A stretch of 33,385 nucleotides of DNA from Lachnospira sp. UBA4346 (GCA_002394205.1 DGTC01000066.1:1-33385), one strand, 5' to 3'; shown: positions 16,350 to 25,192, counted from the first letter of the stretch. Made by a program: numbers and translations. The notes: generated from the letters alone by a model not told the origin.

Positions 16350-16991
16350 TTAAAATAATATGACATTTCCGTCTGTTGTCTTACTGTATTTCTGTTCATT
16401 TTCTTTTATCGGCTCAATCTGTCCTGAAAATGCATCTGTTATCTTGTGTACAAACTGCACATAGAAATCTTGCGGCACCAATAATTTCATATGCACTTTT
16501 TCTTCATATATAATATCCTCTATTGGAATGTCACTCTCTGCGCATATATATTGAATTTTCCCCATATTATTGTAATCCGTATCAATCAAAACACGTACAC
16601 CCTCTATTGCATCTACAATCTCACATGCTTCCAGTCCCTTTTTTGCCGCTGCCTGATATGCACGAATCAATCCTCCGGTTCCAAGCAGTGTTCCACCGAA
16701 ATATCTTGTTACAACAATCAGACAATTTCTTACCTGACTTGATGTAATAATATCTAAAATAGGCTTTCCTGCTGTTCCCTGTGGCTCTCCGTCATCACTA
16801 AACTTCTGTATCTGACTTTCATCGCCTAAACAATATGCATAGCAATTATGCCTTGCATCCCAATACTGCTTCTTAATCTGCGCCACCTTCGCTGCTGCAT
16901 CTTCCTCATCCTTTATTGAAAATATTTGTCCAATAAACCTAGACTTTTTTTCGATAATTTCATCTGTTCCTTCTTTATATATAATTTTCAT
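16350..16991 (-). CDS. yigZ: YigZ/IMPACT family protein
   Basis: A 213-aa member of the YigZ (UPF0029/IMPACT) family, a conserved protein of uncertain biochemical role linked to translation or protein quality control. The N-terminal domain carries the family signature: ARHNCYAYCLG, FSDDGEPQGTAGKPIL and VTRYFGGTLLGTGGLIRAY. The C-terminal 70 residues match the smaller second domain. Two starts are possible: the ATG at 17003 has no ribosome binding site, whereas the ATG at 16991 has GGAG six bases upstream, so the latter is preferred. It is divergently transcribed from the penicillin-binding protein gene. Confidence 0.9.
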   Translation of the reverse strand: MKIIYKEGTDEIIEKKSRFIGQIFSIKDEEDAAAKVAQIKKQYWDARHNCYAYCLGDESQIQKFSDDGEPQGTAGKPILDIITSSQVRNCLIVVTRYFGGTLLGTGGLIRAYQAAAKKGLEACEIVDAIEGVRVLIDTDYNNMGKIQYICAESDIPIEDIIYEEKVHMKLLVPQDFYVQFVHKITDAFSGQIEPIKENEQKYSKTTDGNVILF

Positions 16992-17116
16992 TTTCTTCTC
17001 CATTTACGATGTTTTCTTTTTATAATTTTAACAAATCCATTTACACACAGAAACACATTGCATACTTCTCATTCTTATTTTCCTTTTTATTGTTCGTTCT
17101 CTCCATCAGATTGTAA

Positions 17117-17135
17117 TGTCTATCCATTATAGACA
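17117..17135. promoter_or_regulatory. Perfect inverted repeat in the yigZ / PBP divergent region
   Basis: TGTCTAT (17117-17123) and ATAGACA (17129-17135) flank a 5-base centre. It lies in the 356-bp spacer between two divergent genes and could be an operator or a small hairpin. The rest of the spacer is AT-rich with no gene seen. Confidence 0.3.
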
Positions 17136-17287
17136 AAAGGAAGAATTGCATTTTCTTTCGTGATTGTATATGCCTATTATTTGTTAATTTTTTCATATAT
17201 GAGTTATCATATCATACCCAATTTACTTTCTTCAATCCTTTCCTACTATATCAATGCAAAATAAAAAATACAGAAAATCGAATTCAT

Positions 17288-17316
17288 TTGTCAAATCACA
17301 CGGTATATGGTATAAT
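17288..17316 (+). promoter_or_regulatory. Strong housekeeping promoter of the penicillin-binding protein gene
   Basis: TTGTCA (17288-17293) and a perfect TATAAT (17311-17316) are separated by 17 bases, with TGG before the -10 (extended -10). The start codon follows about 30 bases later, with GAAGGAGGA in between. Confidence 0.75.
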
Positions 17317-17347
17317 TTGAACGTTATATTATGAAGGAGGACGAACT

Positions 17348-20077
17348 ATGGATTATGGCAGAAAAAGCATATCACATAAGAAGAAACAGCTCAATTCAGC
17401 CACAAAGAAATTCGGAACAAAAATAGGAATTACTTCGATAAAGTTTGTATTAATATTAATTATTGCATTTTTAGTAGCAGGGTCTTGTCTGGCTTTAGGT
17501 TCTATTCAGGGAATCATTGCTGATGCCCCTGATATTTCAACAATTGATGTATCTCCTGACGGTTTTGCGTCTAAGATTTATAACAGCAACGGTGAAGAAG
17601 TTCAGTCTTTATCAACTTCTGGTTCTAACCGTATCTCTGTTGATATTGAAAATGTTCCATTATTATTGCAGCATGCATTTGTTGCAATCGAAGACGAACG
17701 TTTCTATGAGCACAATGGTATCGACATCAAAGGTATTGCCCGTGCTGCTTTTATTACAATCAGCAATGGAGACTTATCTCAGGGTGCCAGTACAATCACA
17801 CAGCAGCTGCTTAAAAACAACGTATTTAACGCATACAACGAAACAACAATTGAAAAAATCAAGCGTAAAGTACAAGAGCAATACCTTGCCGTCAAATTAG
17901 AATCCCAAATGGACAAGCAGTCTATTTTGGAAGATTACTTAAATTCCATTAATTTGGGAAATGGTTATTATGGCGTTCAGGCTGCTGCAAACGGATATTT
18001 CGGCAAAGATGTATCTGAACTGACATTAAGTGAATGTGCTGTCATTGCTTCGATTACACAGAATCCAACAAGACTGAATCCTGTAAAGAATCCACTTTAT
18101 AATCAGGAGCGTCAGCAAAAGGTTCTTAGAAATATGTTAGCACAAGGGTATATTAGCGAAGCAGAATACAATGAAGCGGTTGCAGATGATGTTTATGCAC
18201 GTGTAGAAAGTTTGGATGTTTCTTCCGGCTCTGCTGCCACATATTCTTATTATGTAGATACACTGATTGATAAATTAATTGAAGATTTAAAGACACAAAA
18301 AGGATATACAGAAACACAGGCAACCAATTTAATTTACAAAGGCGGCCTGCAGATTTATTCTACTCAGGATACACAGATGCAGGAAATTGCCGATTCGATG
18401 ATTAACAATCCGGCTTATTATCCGGACTCAACGGAATTTTCCATTTCGTATGCATTAAGTGTGAAAGATGCCGAAGGTAAAACATCGCACTATACACATT
18501 ATTCTATGTATAATTGGTACAGAGATGAACAACATGATTCCGGATTTACATTAATGCAGACAGATCAGTCTGTTGCGCAGGATTATGTTGACCGTTACAA
18601 AGCTGCTATGGTCGGTGAAAATGGTACTGTTGTCGGTGAAACCTTGACATTTACCATTCAGCCACAGTTATCTTTCTCGCTGATGGATCAACATACGGGA
18701 TATGTAAAAGTATTAGTCGGTGGACGTGGTGAGAAGCTGGGAAATCGTACGTTAAATCGTGCTGTTAATACCGTTCGCCAGCCAGGTTCATCTATTAAGC
18801 CATTGGCTGTTTATGGTCCGGGACTTGATACCGGCGCAATCACACTTGCCTCTGCTATTGATGATGCTCCGTATTATTATTCAGGTTCCGATTCACAGCT
18901 TGTAACGAACTACAACAAAGGGGAATACTTAGGTTTAATTTCCGTACGTGATGCGATTAACCGTTCACAAAACGTACCTGCTGTTAAAATTTTAACACAA
19001 ATAACACCTCAGGTAGGTTTTAACTATCTTGAAAAATTTGGTATCAGTACACTGGTTTCTCCGAAAAATGCCGTAAATGGAAACCATGATGTCGTTCAGT
19101 CTTTAGCACTCGGCGGTATGACCTATGGTGTTAAGAATATTGATATGACAGCAGCATATGCATCCATTGCAAATCAGGGCGTTTATACAGAACCTATTTT
19201 CTACACAACGGTATATGACCATGACGGAAACCTTTTAATTGATAATTCTGAAAAAACAACACACGAAGTAATCAAAAATACAACTTCATGGTTGTTGACA
19301 AGTGCTCTGCAGACCGTTATTACCAGTGGTTCCGCAAGAAGTGCAGGTGTAGCAAACCAGCCGGCTGCCGGTAAAACAGGTACAACACAGAATGAAACAG
19401 ATAAATGGTTCTGTGGTTTTACACCATATTACACAGCTTCTATTTGGGTTGGCTATGATGATAACTCACGTTCATTACCAAGATCTGTTGATCAGCGAAC
19501 AATATGGGGAGATATTATGACAGCAATCCACGAAACAATCCCTACCGGTTCTTATCCGATGCCTGACGGAATTGTTCAGGCACAGGTATGTTCTCAATCA
19601 GGAAAGCTCCCTGTTGAGGGATTGTGTGATTCCGACCCACGTGGAAGTCAGATTGTTACAGAATATTTTTCAAGAGATAATATGCCAACTTCGGAATGTG
19701 ATACACATGTAAAAGTTACAGTTTGCAACGAATCCGGACATATTGCTTCTGCCGGATGTACAAATGTATCAACACGTGTATTCATCAAGAAATCATCTTC
19801 CGGTATGGATGCTTACGATGCTGAATATGCCATTACAGATGAACAGCTCTCTCAGATTTGTTCTGACACACATGCAGCTGCAAATCCAACGACAGCAACA
19901 ACACAGACAACGACTGCTCCGAATAATAATACTGTACAACCAAACAATACAAACCAAAATACAAATCAAAACCCAAATAATAATAATAACAACAACAATA
20001 CAAATACACAAAATAACACAACACCGAATACTCCAACAGTACCGGCAGCACCGACAACCACTAATACCGTTCGGTAA
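17348..20077 (+). CDS. Class A penicillin-binding protein (glycosyltransferase plus transpeptidase)
   Basis: A 909-aa bifunctional cell-wall synthase. One membrane anchor (about 30-56) follows a basic cytoplasmic N-terminus. The GT51 glycosyltransferase domain carries the catalytic Glu115 in AIEDERFYEHNGID and the QGASTITQQLLKN motif. The transpeptidase domain has all three motifs: SSIK with nucleophile Ser481, SQN at 540-542 and KTGTT from 676. A cysteine-containing C-terminal region (for example VCSQSGKLPVEGLC) is followed by a low-complexity tail of Asn, Thr and Gln (about 865-909). Such tails are common in Firmicutes class A PBPs and are thought to be wall-exposed. It is monocistronic: its own promoter upstream and a terminator at 20162. 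The specific paralogue (PonA, PbpF) cannot be assigned from the window. Confidence 0.95.
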   Translation: MDYGRKSISHKKKQLNSATKKFGTKIGITSIKFVLILIIAFLVAGSCLALGSIQGIIADAPDISTIDVSPDGFASKIYNSNGEEVQSLSTSGSNRISVDIENVPLLLQHAFVAIEDERFYEHNGIDIKGIARAAFITISNGDLSQGASTITQQLLKNNVFNAYNETTIEKIKRKVQEQYLAVKLESQMDKQSILEDYLNSINLGNGYYGVQAAANGYFGKDVSELTLSECAVIASITQNPTRLNPVKNPLYNQERQQKVLRNMLAQGYISEAEYNEAVADDVYARVESLDVSSGSAATYSYYVDTLIDKLIEDLKTQKGYTETQATNLIYKGGLQIYSTQDTQMQEIADSMINNPAYYPDSTEFSISYALSVKDAEGKTSHYTHYSMYNWYRDEQHDSGFTLMQTDQSVAQDYVDRYKAAMVGENGTVVGETLTFTIQPQLSFSLMDQHTGYVKVLVGGRGEKLGNRTLNRAVNTVRQPGSSIKPLAVYGPGLDTGAITLASAIDDAPYYYSGSDSQLVTNYNKGEYLGLISVRDAINRSQNVPAVKILTQITPQVGFNYLEKFGISTLVSPKNAVNGNHDVVQSLALGGMTYGVKNIDMTAAYASIANQGVYTEPIFYTTVYDHDGNLLIDNSEKTTHEVIKNTTSWLLTSALQTVITSGSARSAGVANQPAAGKTGTTQNETDKWFCGFTPYYTASIWVGYDDNSRSLPRSVDQRTIWGDIMTAIHETIPTGSYPMPDGIVQAQVCSQSGKLPVEGLCDSDPRGSQIVTEYFSRDNMPTSECDTHVKVTVCNESGHIASAGCTNVSTRVFIKKSSSGMDAYDAEYAITDEQLSQICSDTHAAANPTTATTQTTTAPNNNTVQPNNTNQNTNQNPNNNNNNNNTNTQNNTTPNTPTVPAAPTTTNTVR

Positions 20078-20161
20078 TATGCCAATATTAAGAACATTTC
20101 CTATAAAGATTCAGGTGTTAAAATGATTTTGTCTCTTCTGTATTAAATAGTATTAACTCTT

Positions 20162-20216
20162 AAAAGACCGGAAAATATGAGGATTGATATATACCCTCTA
20201 TTCTCCGGTCTTTTCT
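20162..20216 (+). terminator. Bidirectional terminator between PBP and spoVAE
   Basis: AAAAGACCGGA (20162-20172) pairs with TCCGGTCTTTT (20204-20214), an 11-bp perfect outer stem, with further pairing inside (GAGG with CCTC). It serves the PBP gene and, in the other direction, the end of the spoVA operon. Confidence 0.8.
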
Positions 20217-20225
20217 TTTAACAAA

Positions 20226-20585
20226 TCATTTTTTCTTCATTTTCGGCTCAAATATAAGAGATGCTATATAACCAAAAATCAATGCCGCTGAAATACCGAC
20301 TGCGCTTGCTTTAAATCCACCTTGAAATAACCCTATAAATCCATTTTCCAGAACGGCTTCATATACACCCTTCCACAAGAGATTTCCAAATCCTAATAAT
20401 GGAACGGTTGCACCTGCCTGTGCAAATTTTACAAATGGACCATAAATCCCAAGTGCTCCCAGCACAACACCTGTGCAGACAAGCAGCACCATAATCCTTC
20501 CTGGCATTAGTTTGGTCTTGTCCATTAATATTTGTGTGAGCAGACAAATGATGCCGCCAACCAAAAATGCTCTTATAAATACCAT
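20226..20585 (-). CDS. spoVAE: Stage V sporulation protein AE
   Basis: A 119-aa membrane protein of the SpoVA complex, which moves dipicolinic acid into the developing spore and lets it out at germination. Hydrophobic segments cover most of the length, with the conserved pattern FLVGGIICLLTQILMDKT near the N-terminus and GAGATVPLLGFGN-like residues (QAGATVPLLGFGNLLWKG) in the middle, shared with SpoVAC. It starts one base after the spoVAD stop, so the two are tightly coupled. It is the last gene of the operon. No spoVAEA or spoVAF follows, unlike in Bacillus subtilis. Confidence 0.93.
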   Translation of the reverse strand: MVFIRAFLVGGIICLLTQILMDKTKLMPGRIMVLLVCTGVVLGALGIYGPFVKFAQAGATVPLLGFGNLLWKGVYEAVLENGFIGLFQGGFKASAVGISAALIFGYIASLIFEPKMKKK

Positions 20586-20586
20586 A

Positions 20587-21681
20587 TTACATTGCCTCCT
20601 TGCCTGCCGGATTCACACATTCAAGTACAACACCATGTGCAATTCCCGGAACGCTTTTTCCTTCATTATAACTCACTGTGGACAATAACGCTCCTGTTGG
20701 CACAAACAAAATCCTCTGATAATGTCCTGCATACATCTGTCCCAATAAATAGGAACACAATGTCACTGCTGAACATCCGCAGCCGCTTCCTCCTGCTTTT
20801 GTATCCTGTTTTGCAGAATCAAAAATCTCAATACCGCAATCCATATAATTATTGCTGATATCATACCCTTTCTCCTTTAACAATTGCAATACAATCTGCT
20901 TTCCTACACTGCCTAAATCCCCCGTAACAATCAAATCATAAAAATCCGGTGTTACATTCAAATCTGTGAAATTTGATGCAATCAAATCCGCCGCTGCCGG
21001 TGCCATGCATGCCCCCATATTCATTGAATCCTTTACACCATAGTCAACAATTTTCCCTGTTGTCATTGCTGTAATTCGAATTGCACGACCATTTTGTGCA
21101 TTGTTGCACCTGCTGCTTAGAATGACTGCTCCACACCCTGTAACCGTCCATGTCGATGCTAATGCTCTCTGATTACCATATTCTAACGGATATCGAAACT
21201 GTTTTTCTGCACTGGCAAAATGACTCGAAGCAAGTGCAATAACATTATCTGCATACCCTGATGATACACAAACTGATGCTAACGACATCGCTTCTGCCAT
21301 CGTTGAACACGCTCCATATAACCCAAACACCGGAATATCATATTTCTCAAGTCCAAAGGAAGTTGCAATAAGCTGTCCCAGCAAATCTCCTGCAAAAATA
21401 TATCGAATATCTTCCTTTTTATATTGTGATTTTTCTAACAATCTGCTAACCGTACGTGCCTGCAGTTCACTTTCTGCCTCTTCCCATGTATCTCTTCCCA
21501 CCATAGGATCTTCTATAATTTCGTCAAACCATTTTCCTAACGGTCCCTGACCTTCTTTCTGCCCCACAATACTGACATATCCTGTCAGATATACCGGTTT
21601 GGAAAAAATAACACTTTGTTTTCCTGCCATACCGTCATTTGCTGTAATACAACTTTCTATATTCTGCATCAGTTTCACCAT
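20587..21681 (-). CDS. spoVAD: Stage V sporulation protein AD (dipicolinate-binding)
   Basis: A 364-aa thiolase-fold protein. SpoVAD of Bacillus binds dipicolinic acid directly and is the soluble partner of the SpoVA membrane proteins. Recognisable stretches include MAGKQSVIFSKPVYLTGYVS at the N-terminus, LYGACSTMAEAMSLASVCV, AGGSGCGCSAVTLCSYLLG and the conserved C-terminal HGVVLE. ATG at 21681 overlaps the AAAGG of its own leader, so the next ATG at 21669 (preceded by GGTGA) may be the actual start; the difference is four residues. Coupled with spoVAC (3-base gap) and spoVAE (1-base gap). Confidence 0.94.
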   Translation of the reverse strand: MVKLMQNIESCITANDGMAGKQSVIFSKPVYLTGYVSIVGQKEGQGPLGKWFDEIIEDPMVGRDTWEEAESELQARTVSRLLEKSQYKKEDIRYIFAGDLLGQLIATSFGLEKYDIPVFGLYGACSTMAEAMSLASVCVSSGYADNVIALASSHFASAEKQFRYPLEYGNQRALASTWTVTGCGAVILSSRCNNAQNGRAIRITAMTTGKIVDYGVKDSMNMGACMAPAAADLIASNFTDLNVTPDFYDLIVTGDLGSVGKQIVLQLLKEKGYDISNNYMDCGIEIFDSAKQDTKAGGSGCGCSAVTLCSYLLGQMYAGHYQRILFVPTGALLSTVSYNEGKSVPGIAHGVVLECVNPAGKEAM

Positions 21682-21684
21682 CCT

Positions 21685-22245
21685 TTATATCTGAATCAAA
21701 CCAAATGTATGCAATACCCAATATATCAGTCCGCATATCCATGAGCACAGAATTCCATATAAAATGACAGGTCCTGCAATTGTAAATATTTTTGCTCCAA
21801 CACCAAATACCTGTCCTTCTTTTTTATACTCAATTGCCGGTGCAGCAACACTATTTGCAAATCCCGTAATCGGAACAAGGCTGCCTGCACCTCCCCAGGT
21901 CGTTATTCTAGGATAGATATTGAGTCCCGTTAAAAGAACACTCGTGAGTATTAACAAGATTGTTGTCCACAACGGAATATTTTTCTCAGCAACATTGAAT
22001 TTCTTTAACAGTTCCATCAAAACCTGTCCATATACACAAATACAGCCACCTGTAATAAATGCCTTGATACAGTCTCCTACACTATCCGGCTTTGGTGTAA
22101 CTTCATTCACATACTTATTATACTGCTCATTTCGTTCCTGTTCTTTATCCCGAATGTGCTCCCGAAATCGCTGTTCTTTTTCCTTTTGCATCGTATCCTT
22201 ATTCCACACAATATCCAGATTATCCTGCTGTTTTTCTTCGTCCAT
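21685..22245 (-). CDS. spoVAC: Stage V sporulation protein AC
   Basis: A 186-aa membrane protein of the SpoVA dipicolinate channel; SpoVAC of Bacillus behaves as a mechanosensitive channel. A charged N-terminal region of about 60 residues precedes the membrane part, which shows GDCIKAFITGGCICVYGQVL and GAGSLVPITGFANSVAAPAIE, the pattern shared with SpoVAE. A TTG start at 22263 is possible, but AAGGAG lies six bases before the ATG at 22245. Third gene of the spoVA part of the cluster, 64 bases downstream of spoVAB. Confidence 0.94.
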   Translation of the reverse strand: MDEEKQQDNLDIVWNKDTMQKEKEQRFREHIRDKEQERNEQYNKYVNEVTPKPDSVGDCIKAFITGGCICVYGQVLMELLKKFNVAEKNIPLWTTILLILTSVLLTGLNIYPRITTWGGAGSLVPITGFANSVAAPAIEYKKEGQVFGVGAKIFTIAGPVILYGILCSWICGLIYWVLHTFGLIQI

Positions 22246-22309
22246 ATGCACTCCTTTCGTCAATTCCTATCCTGCAAAGCAATTCATTTTTTCCTTTTTA
22301 TCTAACTTT

Positions 22310-22744
22310 CTATTTATATAGCACCAAAAAATAAAATAATTCTCCCACACATTTACCAACAGCTATACTCAAAATTAATAATCCAATTACTTTTGAAATT
22401 CGAATTTTTCGTAAAAATAAGGGAAGCGCTTTCATTGCTTCTGCCAGACAGACCAAAAATAACCCAATATACATACCAGAAAACACACTGATGATAATTG
22501 CTGCAATCAAGCAAGTTTGCGAAGCACTTCGAAATACAGAAATGTCAAAAATCCACCAGATATTTCCAATAACCGCGCCTATTACAACCATATTTTCCAG
22601 CAAATTCGTTCTATTTTGTATTCCTGTTACATATGCAATACGATTCAACACGCCAATACTATTAATGACCGCAAATAGTCCTGCCGCCGTAAAACCTCCC
22701 GCACAACTTCCAATAAAAATCTGCACAATAACTGATAAAATCAT
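22310..22744 (-). CDS. spoVAB: Stage V sporulation protein AB
   Basis: A 144-aa integral membrane protein with four to five hydrophobic segments and the family-typical opening FIGSCAGGFTAAGLFAVINSIG, plus GVLNRIAYVTG. It belongs to the SpoVA set, although its precise job there is unclear. The start overlaps the spoVAA stop by four bases (ATGA), with GGAG about nine bases upstream of the ATG, indicating translational coupling. Confidence 0.92.
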   Translation of the reverse strand: MILSVIVQIFIGSCAGGFTAAGLFAVINSIGVLNRIAYVTGIQNRTNLLENMVVIGAVIGNIWWIFDISVFRSASQTCLIAAIIISVFSGMYIGLFLVCLAEAMKALPLFLRKIRISKVIGLLILSIAVGKCVGELFYFLVLYK

Positions 22745-23364
22745 CCGGATACACTCCTTTTTGTTCCATTCTGCTCACTTTGCGTAAGCAGGGTATCCGT
22801 AATTTCTTTATTGCTCTTATCCATCTCTACTGCAAGTGGTGTCGGATCCTTATCCTTCCCCGGAAAATGATTATAAAATACCAGAATTCCCACCAACATT
22901 CCAATTGCATACCCTATTTCTAACAGATGATACTGTGAAAATGCATAGATACCAAACAAATCATATAGTTTGTTAAATATTTCACTAACATTTACATCAT
23001 TATTATATGCAACAATTGCATATGCACTGCCAATACAAATGAAAACACTTGCCAGAACGATACACAGATTTTGAATAACTTTAGAATGTTGTTTTTGTTC
23101 AATATAATCAATTACAAAATCAGTACTGCCCAAATTACAAAATTGCACATTCTGAAACGATTTTTCTAATGCAGCAATGACATACAGCACAGACATACAG
23201 ATTCTTGCTTTCTTTTCGTTTGAAATCTGATAAACCTCCATCTCCTTTACGGACTTGCACAATTGCGTATCTCGACAGTACACATCTGCAATATCCTTAA
23301 GATAAATATGTTTCTTATTCACTTCAATATTGTCCGATATTTGTAAATAGACTGTTTGACACAT
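22741..23364 (-). CDS. spoVAA: Stage V sporulation protein AA
   Basis: A 207-aa SpoVA component. The N-terminal 90 residues form a soluble domain (VYLQISDNIEV, HIYLKDIADVYC), and two hydrophobic segments follow (around IQNLCIVLASVFICIGSAYAI and YAIGMLVGILVFYNHFP). First gene of the spoVA set, 65 bases after sigF; a candidate forespore promoter lies in that gap. GGAG precedes the ATG at 23364. Confidence 0.92.
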   Translation of the reverse strand: MCQTVYLQISDNIEVNKKHIYLKDIADVYCRDTQLCKSVKEMEVYQISNEKKARICMSVLYVIAALEKSFQNVQFCNLGSTDFVIDYIEQKQHSKVIQNLCIVLASVFICIGSAYAIVAYNNDVNVSEIFNKLYDLFGIYAFSQYHLLEIGYAIGMLVGILVFYNHFPGKDKDPTPLAVEMDKSNKEITDTLLTQSEQNGTKRSVSG

Positions 23365-23396
23365 ATATTTTCTCCATTCTTATATTGCTTCTTTGT

Positions 23397-23425
23397 TAAG
23401 ATGTGCAATTGTGCCTAAAATATAC
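23397..23425 (-). promoter_or_regulatory. Candidate sigma-G promoter of the spoVA genes
   Basis: On the minus strand GTATA (23425-23421) matches the sigma-G -35 pattern GHATR exactly, and CATCTTA (23403-23397) matches the -10 pattern CATWHTA in six of seven positions; the spacer is 17 bases. It lies immediately after the sigF stop codon. Sigma-G drives spoVA in Bacillus, so the position makes biological sense. The consensus is taken from Bacillus knowledge. Confidence 0.5.
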
Positions 23426-23429
23426 ACTC

Positions 23430-24167
23430 CTATAATTTTTTTCGCATCATTTCTAATACACGTTTCTCAATTCGTGATACTTGAACCTGTGATATTCCCA
23501 ATTGTTTTGCAAGCTGTGTCTGTGTATACTCTAAAAAATAACGTCCTACAATAATATTCCGTTCCACCTCCGGCAGTCTGTCAACAAGTTCCCGCACTGC
23601 CATCCGATTCACTGCAAGTTCATGCGCATCTTCCTCCTGTTGAATTTTATCCATAAGACACACTTCTCCTCCATCATTTGTAAAAATTGTTTGATCTAAT
23701 GATTCAACCCCTGCTGTTGCCTCATAAGAACATGCTATTTCTTCCATCGCAAGTCCCGTGAGCGTCGAAATTTCCTCTATGGTCGGCTCTTTAAAATATT
23801 GCTGTCGGTACGCATCTACTGCATGTTTAATTTTGACTGCATATTCTTTTTGCGTTCGACTGACCTTAATCATTCCATCATCTCTTAAAAATCTGCGAAT
23901 TTCTCCTGTAATCATTGGCACTGCATAGGTCGAAAAACATACATCCATGGAAGTATCAAAACGGTCTATTGCTTTCATCAATCCGATACTTCCTATTTGC
24001 AGCAAATCCTCATCTTCATATCCTCTTCCCGAAAATCTTTTCACAATACATCCAACCAGTCCCATATTCTCCTGTACAAGTATATCTCTGGCATCTTTCT
24101 CTCCCCGATGTGCTTTTTCCAGCAATTCTTTCGTATGATTTTTATCACCATACTTATTTTTCATCAT
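23430..24167 (-). CDS. sigF: RNA polymerase sporulation sigma factor SigF
   Basis: A 245-aa sigma-70 family factor, the first forespore-specific sigma factor. Region 2 is clear (YEDEDLLQIGSIGLMKAIDR, then FSTYAVPMITGEIRRFLRDD), as are region 3 (VSRTQKEYAVKIKHA) and region 4 with its helix-turn-helix (YTQTQLAKQLGISQVQVSRI). Length is normal. Directly follows spoIIAB (ATG immediately after the TAA). Gene order spoIIAA-spoIIAB-sigF is the standard spoIIA operon. Confidence 0.97.
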   Translation of the reverse strand: MMKNKYGDKNHTKELLEKAHRGEKDARDILVQENMGLVGCIVKRFSGRGYEDEDLLQIGSIGLMKAIDRFDTSMDVCFSTYAVPMITGEIRRFLRDDGMIKVSRTQKEYAVKIKHAVDAYRQQYFKEPTIEEISTLTGLAMEEIACSYEATAGVESLDQTIFTNDGGEVCLMDKIQQEEDAHELAVNRMAVRELVDRLPEVERNIIVGRYFLEYTQTQLAKQLGISQVQVSRIEKRVLEMMRKKL

Positions 24168-24638
24168 TTATTCAGCACAAAACCTCTTTTTCATAATAAC
24201 TGTAGTTCCTATATTTTTTTTAGAAATCACCTGTAATTCATCCATAAATGCTTCCATAAAAGAAAAGCCCATACCGGAACGTTCCAACTCCGGCTTTGAT
24301 GTATACATTGGCTGCATTGCCCGTTCTACATTATCGATTCCCACACCGTAATCTTTTATCTCAATTGTAAGTATATGTTCTTCCAGAAAACAATGCATAT
24401 GAACTTTTCCTGTGGTTCCTGCATAACCATGCACGATGCAATTCGTTACTGCTTCCGACACAGCTGTTTTTATATCAGAAATCTCCTCCATTGTCGGATT
24501 GCACCGCGTACAAAATGCTGCCGCAACAACCCTTGCAAAATTTTCATTTTCTGATTTTGCATCAAACAAGATTTCCATTTCATCCTGATAGTCTGTATCC
24601 CGCTCTATTTTGTTATATTTTTCACATTGCTTCATCAT
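24168..24638 (-). CDS. spoIIAB: Anti-sigma F factor / serine kinase SpoIIAB
   Basis: A 156-aa GHKL-fold kinase that holds SigF inactive and phosphorylates SpoIIAA. The ATP-binding elements are visible: N-box with Glu62 to Asn66 in SEAVTNCIVHGY, G1 box DYGVGID (96-102) and G2 box SGMGFSFME (121-129). Its ATG overlaps the spoIIAA stop by one base (TAATG) and GGGGAGA within the end of spoIIAA serves as ribosome binding site. Slightly longer than the Bacillus protein (146 aa) at the N-terminus. Confidence 0.96.
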   Translation of the reverse strand: MMKQCEKYNKIERDTDYQDEMEILFDAKSENENFARVVAAAFCTRCNPTMEEISDIKTAVSEAVTNCIVHGYAGTTGKVHMHCFLEEHILTIEIKDYGVGIDNVERAMQPMYTSKPELERSGMGFSFMEAFMDELQVISKKNIGTTVIMKKRFCAE

Positions 24639-25063
24639 TATCTTCTCCCCTTCATCATGCGAACTGCATCTGTGACATCTTCACACATTGTTACAATTTT
24701 ATGTAAGCCCGATATTAATAAAATTCTTTGAATACTCTGATTTGCAGATGCAATATAAATTGTACCAATGTCTCGAATTTTCTTATATCTTCCAAGTATC
24801 AGACCAATTCCCGCACTATCCATAAATCCGATTCTTCCAAAATCAAAAATAATATTTTTTACCCCTCTGTGATCTATTACTTCATCTATAACTTCACGCA
24901 TTTCATCTGCCAGATGATGATCCAATTCTGCATTCATACTAATAATCAGTGTTGTAGCAGATACCATATAAATATAATCTGTATGTGTCATATCCTCTGT
25001 CTTTGTCTGTTCTCTTTCTGTATAATGATTGCTGTAATTTTCATTATTATTTTCTGTACTCAT
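24638..25063 (-). CDS. spoIIAA: Anti-sigma F factor antagonist SpoIIAA
   Basis: A 141-aa STAS-domain protein. In its unphosphorylated form it frees SigF from SpoIIAB. The phosphorylation site is Ser83 in the conserved GFMDSAGIGLILGR. The protein is about 25 residues longer at the N-terminus than the Bacillus protein; the extra part is polar and rich in Glu, Asn and Thr (STENNNENYSNHYTEREQ). The ATG at 25063 has AAGGGTG upstream, so the extension is probably real, although an internal ATG before THTDYIYM is also possible. First gene of the spoIIA operon. Confidence 0.94.
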   Translation of the reverse strand: MSTENNNENYSNHYTEREQTKTEDMTHTDYIYMVSATTLIISMNAELDHHLADEMREVIDEVIDHRGVKNIIFDFGRIGFMDSAGIGLILGRYKKIRDIGTIYIASANQSIQRILLISGLHKIVTMCEDVTDAVRMMKGRR

Positions 25064-25139
25064 TTTTACACCCTTCCATTTCTAATATTATTTTCCATAT
25101 CTATGTTTTGTACCCCTTCCCGTAGATTTTTCTTCTGTA

Positions 25140-25192
25140 CTATTCGTTTGTCCTAAAACCATTTCTTCATAAAATATAAATATATATCCTAT
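25140..25192 (-). promoter_or_regulatory. Candidate sigma-H promoter region of the spoIIA operon
   Basis: Two overlapping candidates on the minus strand. The first has an exact sigma-H -35, ATAGGATAT (25192-25184), 12 bases before TATGAAGAA (25171-25163), which fits the -10 pattern RNNGAATWW with two mismatches. The second has AACGAATAG (25148-25140), one mismatch to the -10, 11 bases after GAAGAAATG (25168-25160). spoIIA is a sigma-H operon in Bacillus; the consensus is borrowed from there. Confidence 0.35.

Noticed and set aside
19793..20057. Minus-strand frames rich in Ile, Cys, Val and Tyr
   Set aside because: They are antisense to the Asn/Thr-rich tail of the penicillin-binding protein; the composition is a by-product of the AAC/AAT repeats.
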